From the NCBI RefSeq assembly GCF_016808335.1, contig NC_053142.1:44559674-44623673 (forward strand): 64,000 nucleotides of DNA, given 5' to 3'. The first letter of the stretch is position 1. The number at the start of each line of letters is the position of its first letter. The position numbers were made by a program, and so were the translations under genes. This DNA is from Panicum virgatum (Eukaryota; Streptophyta; Magnoliopsida; Poales; Poaceae). The notes beneath the pieces were generated by a model. That model did not search any database. It was not told the DNA's origin and worked only from the letters and a program-made list of their open reading frames with translations. Shown here one piece after another: positions 33,639 through 43,882 of the stretch.

Positions 33639-33981
33639 TGGTGCTAAAATTTGTCTTACCAAAATTTTGCATAAATTTTGGCACTCATTTGGTTAGAATT
33701 CAAAAATGCAATCCACCTCACAAGTCACAAAGTACTTGTCACCTTGTTCGGCTGCACTTGTCCAGGTTGCGCTTTAGCTACTGCTGCAGCACTAGGAATA
33801 AGAGAGGAGCAGAAAGGAGGAAAGGGCGGCGAGCAGCCGAATTTGTAGCGGGCCAGCCGAACGGCTGGAGCTTATCTGATCAACCGGGAGCAGCTTAGCT
33901 CCAAACTACGTAATTTTGGCAAAAAATTTCTTAGCAATGTTTTGCTCTGCTCTAGTCTTGGCAAGACAAATTTTAGCACCA
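33639..33981. mobile_element. MITE with TGGTGCTAAAATTTGTCTT ends
   Basis: The left end TGGTGCTAAAATTTGTCTT is mirrored at the right end as AAGACAAATTTTAGCACCA-like sequence, with AATTTTGGCA subterminal repeats inside. Length 343 bp. No clear target duplication is visible, partly because a CACTA element starts one base beyond its right end. Confidence 0.65.
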
Positions 33982-33982
33982 G

Positions 33983-34784
33983 CACTACTACAGAAAATTT
34001 TACCAAGGCGGGCAAAATGGCTTTATCGAGGCGGGCAGCCCAACCGTCTCGGAGCCAAGGTCACGATAATGTGGCCTTTTTCCGAGACGGTTGGTTGCCC
34101 GCCTCGGTAAATAAAAAATAAATAATAAACAAGAAGAAGCCCGCTGAGCCCATCTAGGGCCCGCCAAGCCCATCGCCACCGCCTAGGCCAGCGCTCCCCC
34201 CCCCCCCCCCCCGCCGCGCTGTCGCGTCGCTGCAGGATCCAGCCGTGCGCGGCCGTGAGGGACCGCCGTCGCTGCTCGCGTGCGTGTTGCGAGGGTTCGG
34301 CGCACGCCATCCGCCGTCGCCACTCAGGTCCGCCGCCGCCGCACCATCGCCGCTCGGGGCCGCTGTGGCTGCTCGCCTGCTGCGGCCTCGAGCTCCGGCC
34401 GGTGCAGGTGGTCTGGGAGAGGAGAGGAGAGGGGGCAGCGGCAGCGGCGACTGTGGAGAGGGAGAGTGAGAGAAATGTGGACTCCAAACCCTAAGAGCTA
34501 TATATACTCGCAACTAGGCCTTTTGGACTAGTGGACTAGGTTTATTTTATCAAGGCGGTTGAGTTACACTGCTCATCGGTTAACTATTAACCGATGCGGT
34601 TAAGTTAGTACGATCGTCTCGATTAATGACTATTAATCGAGACAGTCATATTAATAGTGCCCGTCTCGGTTAATCAACTTTGCGAAGCGGGGCTTTCTGT
34701 AGGCATTAACTGAGACGGTTAAAAATTGTGCCCGCCTCCGAAGTCAATTTTAAAGGTTGTGGTTAATGTTTTTTTGTTGTAGTG
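33983..34784. mobile_element. Small non-autonomous CACTA element, copy A
   Basis: It starts CACTACTACAGAAAA and ends TTTTTTGTTGTAGTG, the inverted CACTA terminus. Subterminal repeats of the CGAGGCGGGC, CGTCTCGG and TTAACCGA type occur in both orientations near each end. The middle is GC-rich with a long C-run (about 34196-34212) that differs in length from copy B. No transposase is present. The 3-bp flanks are CAG and CAA, so the target duplication is not perfect. Confidence 0.75.
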
Positions 34785-35547
34785 CAAACCAATTAGTCTC
34801 GACATGTCTCTCAGTATCGAATGAAGACTCATATGCCTATCATTCTCGATTGAACACTTAGAACGTGTTAAATAATACTCTACAGCATATTACAGTTCTA
34901 TCTTGAATCGCCATGGCTGCTTACTTGAGGTTTCACAAACTTGTGATGGTTGGCAAGCCCAGATTCGAACCTCTCACTTCATATGTACTTAGAAAAGTGT
35001 TCATGACTAAAGATTTTATCAACTTCGTTCGTAAGTACATATGGCACTATTTACTTTTTTTCATTCGTTGTTTGTACAAGTGTTGATGAAATTAGATAAA
35101 TATACAGGCTAAATCAATAACTAATGTAAAAGTAGTTATGAGAATTTTTTATAAGTATTGATGCAAGTAGATAAATATACAAGTCAAACCAATAACTAAT
35201 GCAAAATTCGCTAGAAATATGTTACAGTATTAGGATAGATTCAGCATATGTGTTAGTTTGTTAGAAAAGAACAGCTTTGCCACCACCTTTGTTTCTGTCC
35301 ACCCCGATGCAACAACTATAATCGAACTGCATTGATCCGTGCAAACGGTATATCATTGTGATTCGCCCGTCTCTAAGATTGTTACGCAGCAGATTTGTTC
35401 GATATCAACACGCACGCGCTACCAACCCATTTGCTATTCCTTGCGATCAATTCGCACGCGGAATACGTCTCCACTTGTCAGGAAAGCTAAGCTCATGGGA
35501 GTTCACAAAAAAAAAAACAACAACAACAACTAAGCTCACGGCCAGAT
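34785..35547. other. Intergenic DNA, no gene seen
   Basis: AT-rich. It includes two similar 60-bp blocks with GATAAATATACA and CAATAACTAATG at about 35095 and 35170, and a simple AAC repeat at about 35515-35530 near the 3' end of the following minus-strand gene. Confidence 0.5.
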
Positions 35548-36003
35548 TTACAGCCGGATCAGCGGGAACAGCTTCTTCCACGACTTCCTCAACCTGTACG
35601 CGGTGAACGCCGCCAGGTACTGCTTGGGAGCGTCTCCGGGAGCCGGCACCTGCTGGCCGGGACCCAGCACGTCGCCGTCCCAGAACCGCGCCGCTGTCCG
35701 CTTCTTCCGGACGGCGGCGAGCACGTCCTCGCGGTTGCAGATCCCCCACACCGTCACCTTCTGCTGGTGGTAGTCCACCTGCACCGAATGTATCCCTGCA
35801 ACATGGCCACTGACACGGTCAGCGATCACCTTGCTGCGCTTTCTGTTCCCAATGCAGAGCAAGGTAATGAAGAAATTACCTTTTAGATGCAAGAGTGCCT
35901 TCTTGATCTTCTTCTCGCACCCGTAGGAGTAGAGCGGCACCTTCATCTCCACGTACTGCGCCTCGATCTTCCTCCCGGACAGGACGATCTGCATGTCCGC
36001 CAT
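35548..36003 (-). CDS. Heavy-metal-associated (HMA) domain protein, two exons, copy A
   Basis: Exon 1 is 35880-36003 and exon 2 is 35548-35795, separated by an 84-base intron with GTAATTTC and TTGCAG borders. The spliced product has 123 residues. The unspliced frame stays open because the intron is a multiple of three, but the inserted residues (NFFITLLCIGNRKR...) break the domain. After splicing, VEMKVPLYSYGCEKKIKKAL joins LHLKG-IHSVQVDYHQQKVTVWG, a complete beta-alpha-beta-beta-alpha-beta HMA fold as in HIPP-type plant proteins. The metal-binding CxxC is reduced to one Cys (YSYGC), and there is no C-terminal CaaX prenylation box (it ends FPLIRL). Metal binding is therefore doubtful. A role as an HMA-fold interaction protein is possible. 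Confidence 0.85.
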   Translation of the reverse strand: MADMQIVLSGRKIEAQYVEMKVPLYSYGCEKKIKKALLHLKGNFFITLLCIGNRKRSKVIADRVSGHVAGIHSVQVDYHQQKVTVWGICNREDVLAAVRKKRTAARFWDGDVLGPGQQVPAPGDAPKQYLAAFTAYRLRKSWKKLFPLIRL

Positions 36004-36087
36004 CGGACCTTAGCAAGCTACCTCCGATCCTGGAACGCTAACTCAGAGCTCGGTGTGCAGATAGCCCGCAGGAACCGCAGGGGAGCG

Positions 36088-36095
36088 TTTATATA
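36088..36095 (-). promoter_or_regulatory. TATA box of the HMA gene, copy A
   Basis: The minus strand reads TATATAAA about 85 bases before the ATG, giving a short leader of some 50-60 bases. Confidence 0.65.
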
Positions 36096-36099
36096 CAGC

Positions 36100-36862
36100 C
36101 GCCAAAAGGCGACGCCATGAGAGTGGATCATGGGATCATCCTTTGCATATCCATCCTGGGCATGGACGCATGTGCGCATCATCTCCGTCGCTTTTGAGTT
36201 CCGAATCCGTCGCCGTGCGCACTTTTCGCCGATGAGTGATCGGAGAGCACGAGAGCCTGTACCTGGTTCACGGCTCGGAGCCTCAGACGCCACAGGTCGC
36301 CGATTAGAAAAGAGGCCGGTAGTGGAGGAGTTACGTGTAGTCAGTGGCGGCCTGTCGCGGCGGAGCGCCCGGCTGACGAGGCGAGGCGTCCGCGCCCATG
36401 TGAGGCGCCGTGGAAAGCTGGTAGCTGGAGCTCGGAGGGTGTGGAGGGTGGAGGCGAGTAGCGACGGCGTCGTGCGGGGAGGGTACGTGGCGCGCGGCGC
36501 GGCCGCGCGGCGGCATCTTGGCTTTTGGGACCGAGGTCGAAAGGAGGATCCAACCGACGGGCAAGGGGAATAAAGCGTCGAAAGTGCATCGTTTGGATTG
36601 GATTTGGATTTGTTTTTGGATCGTTTCTTGGCAACAAAAGAGGGATTTGATCAGGTCTCCCGGTTCTGCCGGCGAGCGTCGGCCTGGAGCACATTGGATC
36701 GATCGTGACCCACGGATAGTTGCTGCTGATCCATTTTTTGAATACAGCTGCTCAATAAGACAATATGTTCAGGACACACCATGGACACACCATCTTGATT
36801 GGGAACTCCGCTCCGGCGGCCGGGGGCTCTGAATTGTAAAGCAGCCCTCACGGCCTCACGTA
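36100..36862. other. Intergenic DNA with the displaced promoter half of the first MiAMP1-like gene
   Basis: From about 36570 to 36835 this stretch matches the promoter of the second MiAMP1-like gene (about 41518-41765), for example AAGTGCATCGTTTGGATTGG, TTCTGCCGGCGA and GGGAACTCCGCTC. It is cut off from its gene by the CACTA element that starts at 36863. The preceding 36200-36550 is GC-rich and unassigned. Confidence 0.7.
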
Positions 36863-38018
36863 CACTACCGGAAAGCTCAACAATGCCGAGTGCTAACTCT
36901 TTTGCCTAGTGCCATATATCGGACACTCGGCAAAGACACCATTTGCCGAGTGCCAGCCCTAAAACACTCGGCAAAGAGTCGAAACTCGGCAAAGATGGCT
37001 TTGCCGAGTGCCAGACACTCGGCAAAGACATGATACTCGGCAAAGAATCACCTTTGCTGAGTGTCTCTTCCTGGCACTCGACAAATTATTAATTTTTTTC
37101 TCTTTTGAACCTCAAATTTTTTTTGATCTACACATACAACATGTAGTTCCCCATAGTCAAGTTTGGTGTATTTTTGAGTTCATTTGCTATATTTAACTAA
37201 TTAATTTAATTTTTGGTAATATTTTTGAATCAAGTCAAATTTGAACAGCTAGTCATTAAAATATTTAAAAAAATGAGTAGAAACTTGATATTCATGGTAT
37301 TGAATCCACATATAGGCCATAGTTATGAAATCAAAAGAAATTTCGATCATCTTGTTCAGGAAACACGACCTCCACCGCGTGCCTAAGCGGTTTTTAAATT
37401 CTATAAAAAGCAAAGGAAGTCCAAAAATTATGAAATTTGAAAATATGTCATGATATCGTATGTGGAGGTTGTGGTAAAAAATTGAGAAGATTTCGCATAG
37501 GTTGTCACATACGTTGCTCACAACCCGAACATCTCTAAAGAAGTTTCATGATTATTGAGAATGATCGGGTATGATTTGGAGTGAAAGTGACAGTCGAGCT
37601 GTGGTTTGACTCCCAAAATTTTTGTATAGCCAATAGACATCGAAGATCGTGTCATGTTAAATTTTGGTACTTTTTCGAATCCATTTGATAATTTTTATTT
37701 TTTTAACTACATTTCTATAAATGAAATTTGAGCCAAAACTATATGAAATAATGATCAATTTTTCGCTAAAGCATCAAATATGTATCGACAAATGAATGTG
37801 ATAAGGTATTTTTGAAAATATGATGAAAAAAAGAGAGAGCAAATAAAATATTTTTAGCACTCTGCAAAAAAAGAAAGAAAGAGAAGTTCGGGCAAACAAC
37901 TTTTCTCTTAGTTAATATACTATACCAAATAAAAAAATTCTTTCACTGTCCTCCAAATTTTTGTAAAACACATTTGGTAAATGAATGGAAAGAAAAAAAA
38001 GAAAATTTGCTGAGTGGT

Positions 38019-38065
38019 GTGATCTAGCACTCGGCAAAGCTATTGTTTGCCGAGTGCTAGATCAC
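38019..38065. repeat. Perfect 20-bp-arm hairpin inside the CACTA element
   Basis: GTGATCTAGCACTCGGCAAA and its exact complement are separated by seven bases. The arms contain the subterminal repeat motif, so this may be an internalised element end. Confidence 0.85.
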
Positions 38066-38399
38066 AGCACTCGGCAAACTTTCTTCCTCCTGTCTTAAGC
38101 GCTGCTCACGCCACCCATGCCCCCACACAACACACGCACACCACAGAAGCTTCACGGCGTGCGCTGCCTCCACGCCGCTGCCGGCCCGCCACCTCCACGC
38201 CGCGTGCCGCCCTGCCGTCGCCGCGACGCCTCCATCCACGCCGCCTGCGCTCGGTACCGCCGCCCACCATGGCCAGCGCGTGAACTCCCTGCCTCCTTCC
38301 TCTCTCCCTCCAGCGCCCTCTCCGTCGCCGAGAGATGGCAGCGCTAGCAGCTCTGCGGCCTCGGCACTCACCAGTACCAGGTGCCCTCCGATGGCTGCG

Positions 38400-38790
38400 G
38401 CGCGCAGGGCCCGGCCCTCTTCCTCTGGGGGGGGGGGGCGCCGCTCGGGGACCGGTCCCCTTCCTCGGCGGTGGCGGCGCGCGGGGCCCGGCCCCCTTCC
38501 TCCAGCGGCTAGCTGCGGCGCGCGGGGCCTGGCCCCCTTCCTCCGACGGCGGAAGAGAGCGGAGCCCGGCCTCCTTCCTCCGGCAGCGGCAGCGCTCGGG
38601 GCCTGGCCCCCTTCCTCGGAGGCGGCGGCGCGCGGGGCCCGGCCCCCTTCCTCCAGCGGCTAGCTGCGGCGCGCGGGGCCTGGCCCCCTTCCTCCGGCGG
38701 TGGAGGCACGCGGAGCCCGGCCTCCTTTCTCTGGTGGCGGCGGCATGCGGGCCCCGGCCCTCTTCCTCCGGTGGCGGCGGCGGCGCAAGG
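38400..38790. repeat. GC-rich minisatellite in the CACTA element
   Basis: Roughly ten imperfect copies of a 35-60 base unit built on GGCGCGCGGGGCCCGGCC, CCCTTCCTCC and GGCGGTGGCGGC. It keeps frames open on both strands and produces Pro/Arg-rich translations without domain character. Confidence 0.8.
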
Positions 38791-39268
38791 CACACGGAGC
38801 TCCTCTCCCTGCCGTCTCTCCGGTGGTCCGGTAGCACACGGAGCTCCTGCGCAGCGGCCACGGCGAGGGGGCACATCAGACGCTGCAGGGGGCGCGCAGC
38901 CGGCCTGCACAGCAGCCGCGGCGAGAAGTGTGGCGGCGGCGGTCAAGGGAAGGGGCTGGCGGCGGCGGTTGCGTGGTGGTGGCGGCAACGGCGGTGACGT
39001 GGTGGTGCCCCGAGAGCATCGTGCTTTTTTTTATTTTTTTTTGAAAATCTTCACCGAGTGTTAGATATAGCACTCGGCAAAGTTTTCGCCGAGTGTGCGA
39101 TAAAAAACACTCGGCAAAGATGTCTTTGCCGAGGCTTTGTTTGCCGAGTGCGCTTCGCCGAGTGCTACACTCGGCAATGCCTTCGCCGGGTGTTTTTGGG
39201 GCTTTGCCGAGTGTACCTGGCACTCGGCAAAGCTGCTGATTCCGGTAGTGGTACATGGGAGCTCGGCC

Positions 39269-39275
39269 TACAAAT
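39269..39275 (+). promoter_or_regulatory. Altered TATA box of the first MiAMP1-like gene
   Basis: The position reads TACAAAT in CTCGGCCTACAAATTCTGG, where the second gene has CTCGGCCTATAAATCCTGG. The CACTA end is only about 18 bases upstream. Confidence 0.65.
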
Positions 39276-39361
39276 TCTGGCCTTCCGGGTGACGACGGCG
39301 AACAAACTTCTCCGGCCGTGTACAGTTAGTTATTGCACTCCGCTTCCACTACTGCAATCCT

Positions 39362-39688
39362 ATGGCGGCAACTTGCAGCGTTACTTCCGCGGCAGTGGCC
39401 GTTGCCATCGTGGCGGTGGCCATGGCGATGATGGGCTCGACGGACGCCGCGATCAGCAAGACCTACCTCACGTCGTACAGCGGGCCAGGTGGGTGCTTCG
39501 GGCAGACGGCGACCGTGGGGTCCTGCGGCTGCAGCGACCTCGAGTTCTACGACGGGCAGGACTTCGAGGGCGACACCGCCACGTTCTACACCGAGACCGG
39601 CTGCGCCGGCACGCCGTACCAGGTGAACGGAGGAGGCATCCAGTTTTGCGGCGACTATGGCTGGCGCAGCATATACATCGGCTGCTGA
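39362..39688 (+). CDS. MiAMP1-like (beta-barrelin) antimicrobial protein 1
   Basis: The single-exon frame encodes 108 residues: an Ala/Val/Met-rich signal peptide of about 29 residues, then a mature domain of about 79. Six cysteines in the mature part (45, 55, 57, 81, 96, 108) follow the MiAMP1 pattern, with SGPGGC, SCGCS, a GQ-F block, TETGCAGTPY and a C-terminal GWRSIYIGC. Members of this family form a compact disulphide-bonded beta barrel and are secreted antifungal or defence proteins. The usual Trp before SGPG is Tyr here. The promoter is split by a CACTA insertion and the TATA box is altered, so expression may be weak or changed. Confidence 0.88.
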   Translation: MAATCSVTSAAVAVAIVAVAMAMMGSTDAAISKTYLTSYSGPGGCFGQTATVGSCGCSDLEFYDGQDFEGDTATFYTETGCAGTPYQVNGGGIQFCGDYGWRSIYIGC

Positions 39689-40667
39689 CTGCTGAGCAAT
39701 GGAAAATCGTTCGCCGTATAACCCTGATGATCTATCCAACTATGGTTCCTGTACTTCTATATAGTCCGACGCCATTTTCCTAAAGTAATCTGGTTCGCCT
39801 TATATAGTCCGAATGTACGGATGTACCAGTCAGGCAGTCAGTTTGGTCAGTGTCATGGTCGCTTGTAGTACAAGACGAAAATGTGCTGGGGCACGTTCTA
39901 TATTTTCCCCAGCCAAATCTCTTTTGCAAAAGCCAAGAAATTTATAAGTGGAAATCATATCTTGTATCATTGCTGTTTTTTCTTCTTCTTACGAAATACA
40001 ACATATAAGAAAATGCTTACAAACACGTACACTTAGTATTGTAAATGTGCGTAAATGCGCAACCGCAACGTATCATCCCTGTATGCTCTCCAAGAGGAGG
40101 GCACAATCAATGAAATTAGCATAGACATCTCGCTGTTAGGCACATCGCCTTGAACTTAGACGCGTATATTCCATCTAACTGATATGTACTGGGTCAATCC
40201 TTTATCTAAAATACCCGCAAAAAATCCTTTATCTAAAAAAACTCAATTTGCATCATCACCAATTATTAACAGCACCAATCCGTCAAAAATAGATAGCCAA
40301 GAAAATTCAATTATCTTGGATGCCGACCGCCAATGATCATTTTTAGCGGTTTGGCCGCAAAGTGAAGTAGATAGCATGATATTTGCCTACATAAATAGAA
40401 TGATCCCATCAAAACCCTCAAGTGAGTGGAATTAAATTTCAAAAACGAAGTACGAGGGAGCATCCTATAAATCCTCCAACCGAAGCCAAAGTTTGATGCC
40501 CTGCAATATACTACCTTATAAGAGAAAGCCAAGCATTTTCATTATATTCAATGCGCTAGTACAATCAATTACACGGCCATTTAGCCCATTTAAATACCGC
40601 ATACACGCTATACAATGGCTAACTGTATCTGTTTAATAAGCTGGTTACCCTGTTAGTGGCCGTGTAA
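39689..40667. other. 3' flank of the first MiAMP1-like gene and spacer
   Basis: The segment at about 39880-39985 (GGCACGTTCTATATTTT, CAAATCTC, AAGAAATTTATA) is similar to the 3' flank of the second gene at about 42425-42540, so the duplication unit included 3' DNA. The rest is AT-rich with no gene seen. Confidence 0.6.
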
Positions 40668-41275
40668 AAGCATATCCAAAAGCCTCTGTAAATCTTAGAT
40701 ATGGGATAGATAAAAATTAAAAAAATTCCTTAAAACCAGGATCCTCGCCTCGGTATCCTGCTCGGCATCCTACCCTCTACGCTAGCCGCTCCCGGTCACC
40801 ATCCTTCTGCTCCCGCCCTCCCACGCCGTTCCCGCCGCCGCGCTCGCTCGACCTCGCAGGGTTACCTGACCGCGCCGCGTGATGTCCCTATCAGTTGCCC
40901 CTAGGGCTGCGCTCGCCGTGAGCCACCAGGCCGGGGCTCCCGCCAGCAGTGCCTTGTACCTGCTCGCGTTGGGGCTCCCACCGACTGCTGTGGAGAGGTG
41001 GAGGCGTTGAAGGAGGCGATGGATCTGCTGCTGCCACTGCCATGGATGTGGAGCAGAAGGAGGAGGGGGAGTAGATAACAATGTGAGGCCCACGCGTCAG
41101 TGAGTTGGACATAGGAGAGGAGAGCAAAGAGTTGGATACGAAGAGTGAGATTTGACTAGTCTGTTGGATGTTGGAGTACAACCAAAATGTTAAATATGAA
41201 GAGAGAAACTTAGATAAATGGATAGTTAAATGGGAATATAAAGAATGAGATTTAGTTAAATTTTTGGAGATGCTC
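40668..41275. mobile_element. Harbinger-like TIR element with GC-rich filling
   Basis: The left end AAGCATATCCAAAA and right end TTTTTGGAGATGCTC are imperfect inverted repeats of the grass GAGCATCTCCAA type, with TAA on both sides (40665-40667 and 41276-41278). The centre (40740-41060) is GC-rich and unlike the ends, so it may be captured host sequence. No domain was recognised in it. Confidence 0.65.
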
Positions 41276-41826
41276 TAATTTGCCTGTGCCATATATAGGG
41301 GCGAGAGCCTTCACAGTTCAAATGAGCAAAAATAGGCTCACACTTGAGAGAAAGAACTTCAGATTGAGAGTGAGAATGACAAGCATGCGTAGTGCGTCTG
41401 AAAATATTTATTAGCTGCGTTTCACCATATGACTATATGAGTGGAACATTTTACAACGGTACGGTACTCTACTCTAAAAAAATAATTGGAATACCTCGCA
41501 AAGAAAATGGGAACAAAGCATCGCAAGTGCATCGTTTGGATTGGATTTGGATTCGTCTTGGATCCTTTTTCATGTGGATCGTCTGTTTCCTGGCACCAAA
41601 AGATAAAGATTGATCTGGTCTCTCGATCATTTCTGCCGGCGATCGTCGGCCAGGGAGAACATTCGATGGTGATGCGCCGATCCACTGACACTTTGTATTC
41701 GGTCCATTTTCAGTAATTCGATGAGACAAATAATGTTCAGAATACCATCTCGGGAACTCCGCTCTGACCAATTACAGCCGGCGTCACTGAACTACTTGCC
41801 ACGTCCACGTACATGGGTGCTCGGCC

Positions 41827-41833
41827 TATAAAT
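41827..41833 (+). promoter_or_regulatory. TATA box of the second MiAMP1-like gene
   Basis: TATAAAT about 115 bases before the ATG. The upstream block 41518-41765 is shared with the displaced promoter at 36570-36835. Confidence 0.75.
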
Positions 41834-41946
41834 CCTGGCCGATGACGACGCCTGATGCCTTGCAAACACCAATCAAGAGCTAGCCCTGGCCGCGAACAAA
41901 GTTCTCATCAGTAGCTACTCCACTTCCACTACACTCCTATAGTCCT

Positions 41947-42264
41947 ATGGCGGCGAAGTGCGGCGTAACTTCCGCGGCGGCGGCCGTCGCCATCCTGATG
42001 GCGGTGGCCATGGCGATTGGCTCGACGGACGCCACGAGCTCCCTCACGTCGTGGTCCGGGCCCGGGTGCTCGGGGCAGACGGCGACCGCGGGGTCCTGCG
42101 GGTGCAGCGACCTCCAGTTCTACGGCGGGCAGGAGTTCAGCTACCAGGGCCAGACGGCCACGCTCTACACCGAGACCGGCTGCGCCGGCACGCCGTACCT
42201 GGTGTTCGAAGACACCCAAGCCTGCGGCGACTTTGGGTGGCGCAGCATCAACATCGACTGCTGA
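41947..42264 (+). CDS. MiAMP1-like (beta-barrelin) antimicrobial protein 2
   Basis: The single exon encodes 105 residues with a signal peptide of about 29. The mature domain has six cysteines (41, 51, 53, 79, 93, 105) and the best family match of the three: SLTSWSGPGC, GSCGCS, GGQEFSYQGQTATLY, TGCAGTPY and GDFGWRSINIDC. It is predicted to be secreted to the cell wall space and to act against fungi (family knowledge). Promoter and 3' flank resemble those of gene 1, and the first residues (MAA-C-VTSA) are shared, so the two are tandem duplicates. It is intact with a normal TATA box. Confidence 0.92.
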   Translation: MAAKCGVTSAAAAVAILMAVAMAIGSTDATSSLTSWSGPGCSGQTATAGSCGCSDLQFYGGQEFSYQGQTATLYTETGCAGTPYLVFEDTQACGDFGWRSINIDC

Positions 42265-43187
42265 TTCCCGATACTATATATATGGTTTATGATCTACTTC
42301 TACATGCACAATTTTTAATTCGTCAAGCAATTGTTCGCCTCATAGTCCGAATGTAGCAGTCAGTTTTGTCACGCGCCAGCTAGTACTGTAGCTGTGTCAT
42401 GGTCTCTTTGTATCGGTGTAAGGGGAAAACGTGCCCAGGCACGTTCTCTGTTTTGCTTTTCGGTCAAATCTCTTTTTTTCTTGCAAAAGCTAAGAAATTT
42501 ATAGGTTGAAACAGCGTCTTATTGTTGGTATCATCGTTGATTGTTAACGTCACCGTCTGGGGAAGTCCAGAGTCCGTCCAGACGAACGAAATTGTCGGTA
42601 AACAGTATGATCCCATCACAGTACAACCCTCAACAAAGAGCCACGAAATTTTCAGAAAAGAAGGGGGTATTGGTCTTAAATCGCTAACAGCGATAGCGGG
42701 TGTTGGAAATCGGACGAGCCGAAACCAAACAAAAATGGTAAAGATAGGGTCAAAGCTCAATAGTATAACTTTAGAGAGGCAAAGTGAGGAGAACAAGTTA
42801 AACAAGCAAGAGAGCAAATGGTCAAAAGTCCACACCTCCACTCCATAGGATGCTATTTCTAGGAAGGAGGAGGAGGTTGTTTCTATTTATTCAATTGGTG
42901 GAGTCGAAAGTTATAAGAAGATCCCTGAAATTTACAAACAGATCCCTCGATGCTGCAACTAAGTTCCTAAACCTCATAAATAGGCGCTTAGATTCTCTAA
43001 CTTAGACTCTTTTACACAAAGGGGTCCTAGGCAGCCTAAGGCGCAACCGCAAAAGTCGGCGTTTAATTTAAAGCAAAACGCAACAGCTTATCATTCAGGG
43101 CATTAGTTCGATCCAAAACTACGCCTGTTATTAAATATTTTCATAATATATAATTTGCATGTCGTTAAACTATTCCAATTGTTATTA
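42265..43187. other. 3' flank of the second MiAMP1-like gene and spacer
   Basis: It begins with the 3' block shared with gene 1. No coding signal was recognised in the rest. Confidence 0.55.
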
Positions 43188-43472
43188 GAGCACCTCTAGT
43201 AGACCCTCTCTAAATACGGTCCTATCTCAAATTTAGGGGATTATAAAGATGTACTCCAGCAGGCCCCTACTAGGTCCTCTATTTCAGGGGAGGCCTGCAA
43301 ATCCTCTCCTTCACCCTCCATTTTTAGGGGGGGCTTTAGGGCTATTATAAATAAGATTTTGAGAGTTATTGCTGGAGTTGAAGCAAATTTGTAAGTTCCT
43401 AAAAAATAATAAAAAAGTAACTCCATTCAACATTTTGAAGGTCTGATTTAGGGGCTATATATGGAGTTGCTC
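43188..43472. mobile_element. Harbinger-type MITE, 285 bp
   Basis: The ends GAGCACCTCTAGTAG and GGAGTTGCTC are imperfect inverted repeats, and TTA occurs directly outside both (43185-43187 and 43473-43475). The interior has repeated TTTAGGGG and GGAGG motifs. Confidence 0.8.
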
Positions 43473-43567
43473 TTACGGGTTCATAGTCAAAAACAAAAGT
43501 CTAATTTAGGACAAAACTAAAACAACAACTACCATGGAACGGAGTGTTACAGAAGCACGTATGTGAG

Positions 43568-43718
43568 CAGGGGCGTAGACAGGGGGGCGGGCAGGGGCCT
43601 GCCCCCCTATGGCTCCCAAATTTACATTGAAAATATGAATTTTGATTAAATTTTTATATAAATTAGCATGATTGGCCTCCCTAATAATGAAAAAAATAAA
43701 TTCCTGGCTCCGCCTCTG
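43568..43718. mobile_element. hAT-type MITE, 151 bp
   Basis: The ends CAGGGGCGTAGAC and GGCTCCGCCTCTG are inverted repeats. A perfect 8-bp target duplication TATGTGAG lies at 43560-43567 and 43719-43726, as expected for hAT elements. Confidence 0.9.
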
Positions 43719-43820
43719 TATGTGAGTGCTGACCTCAACAGGGTCAGCTCGATACCCACAATGGAAAATCCCCTAGACATCCGTTAAGTACGACGTCGGA
43801 ATCGACCACCTTCCTTGGCC

Positions 43821-43827
43821 TATAAAT
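43821..43827 (+). promoter_or_regulatory. TATA box of the third MiAMP1-like gene
   Basis: TATAAAT in GGCCTATAAATCCCCG. Transcription should start near 43850, which excludes the ATG at 43847 as the main start and supports 43883. Confidence 0.75.
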
Positions 43828-43882
43828 CCCCGCGCCGTAGCATTCCATGCCGAGGGAGCACACAACCCCCCACTCGACTGAA

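Larger units (their letters stand above)
22924..37700. repeat. Large duplicated segment, copy A (visible part)
   Basis: The sequence from 22924 matches 49229 onward with offset +26305. The offset drops to +26304 after a C-run at about 26030 and +26300 after a C-run at about 34196-34212. These two homopolymers are the only differences I noticed. The match includes the retroelement, a MITE, a small CACTA, the HMA gene and the start of the larger CACTA. Confidence 0.95.
36863..39250. mobile_element. Non-autonomous CACTA element inserted in a MiAMP1-like promoter
   Basis: The ends are CACTACCGGAA and its complement TTCCGGTAGTG, with a perfect 3-bp target duplication GTA (36860-36862 and 39251-39253). 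Both ends carry many subterminal TTTGCCGAGTG and CACTCGGCAAAG repeats. The paralogous promoter reads CACGTACATGGG uninterrupted, the predicted empty site. Inside are an AT-rich left half, a perfect hairpin, and a GC-rich minisatellite. No transposase is present, so it must be moved in trans. Confidence 0.93.

Noticed and set aside
34955..34975. GGTTCGAATCTGGG on the minus strand, like a Pol III B box
   Set aside because: No matching A box at the right distance and no cloverleaf could be drawn, so neither a tRNA nor a SINE is supported.
38106..38876. Long minus-strand frame of 256 codons rich in Pro, Arg and Gly
   Set aside because: It is the translation of a GC-rich minisatellite inside a CACTA element and is open in several frames.
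43847..43882. Upstream in-frame ATG of the third MiAMP1-like gene
   Set aside because: It lies only about 20 bases after the TATA box, before the expected transcription start, and would put polar residues ahead of the signal peptide.
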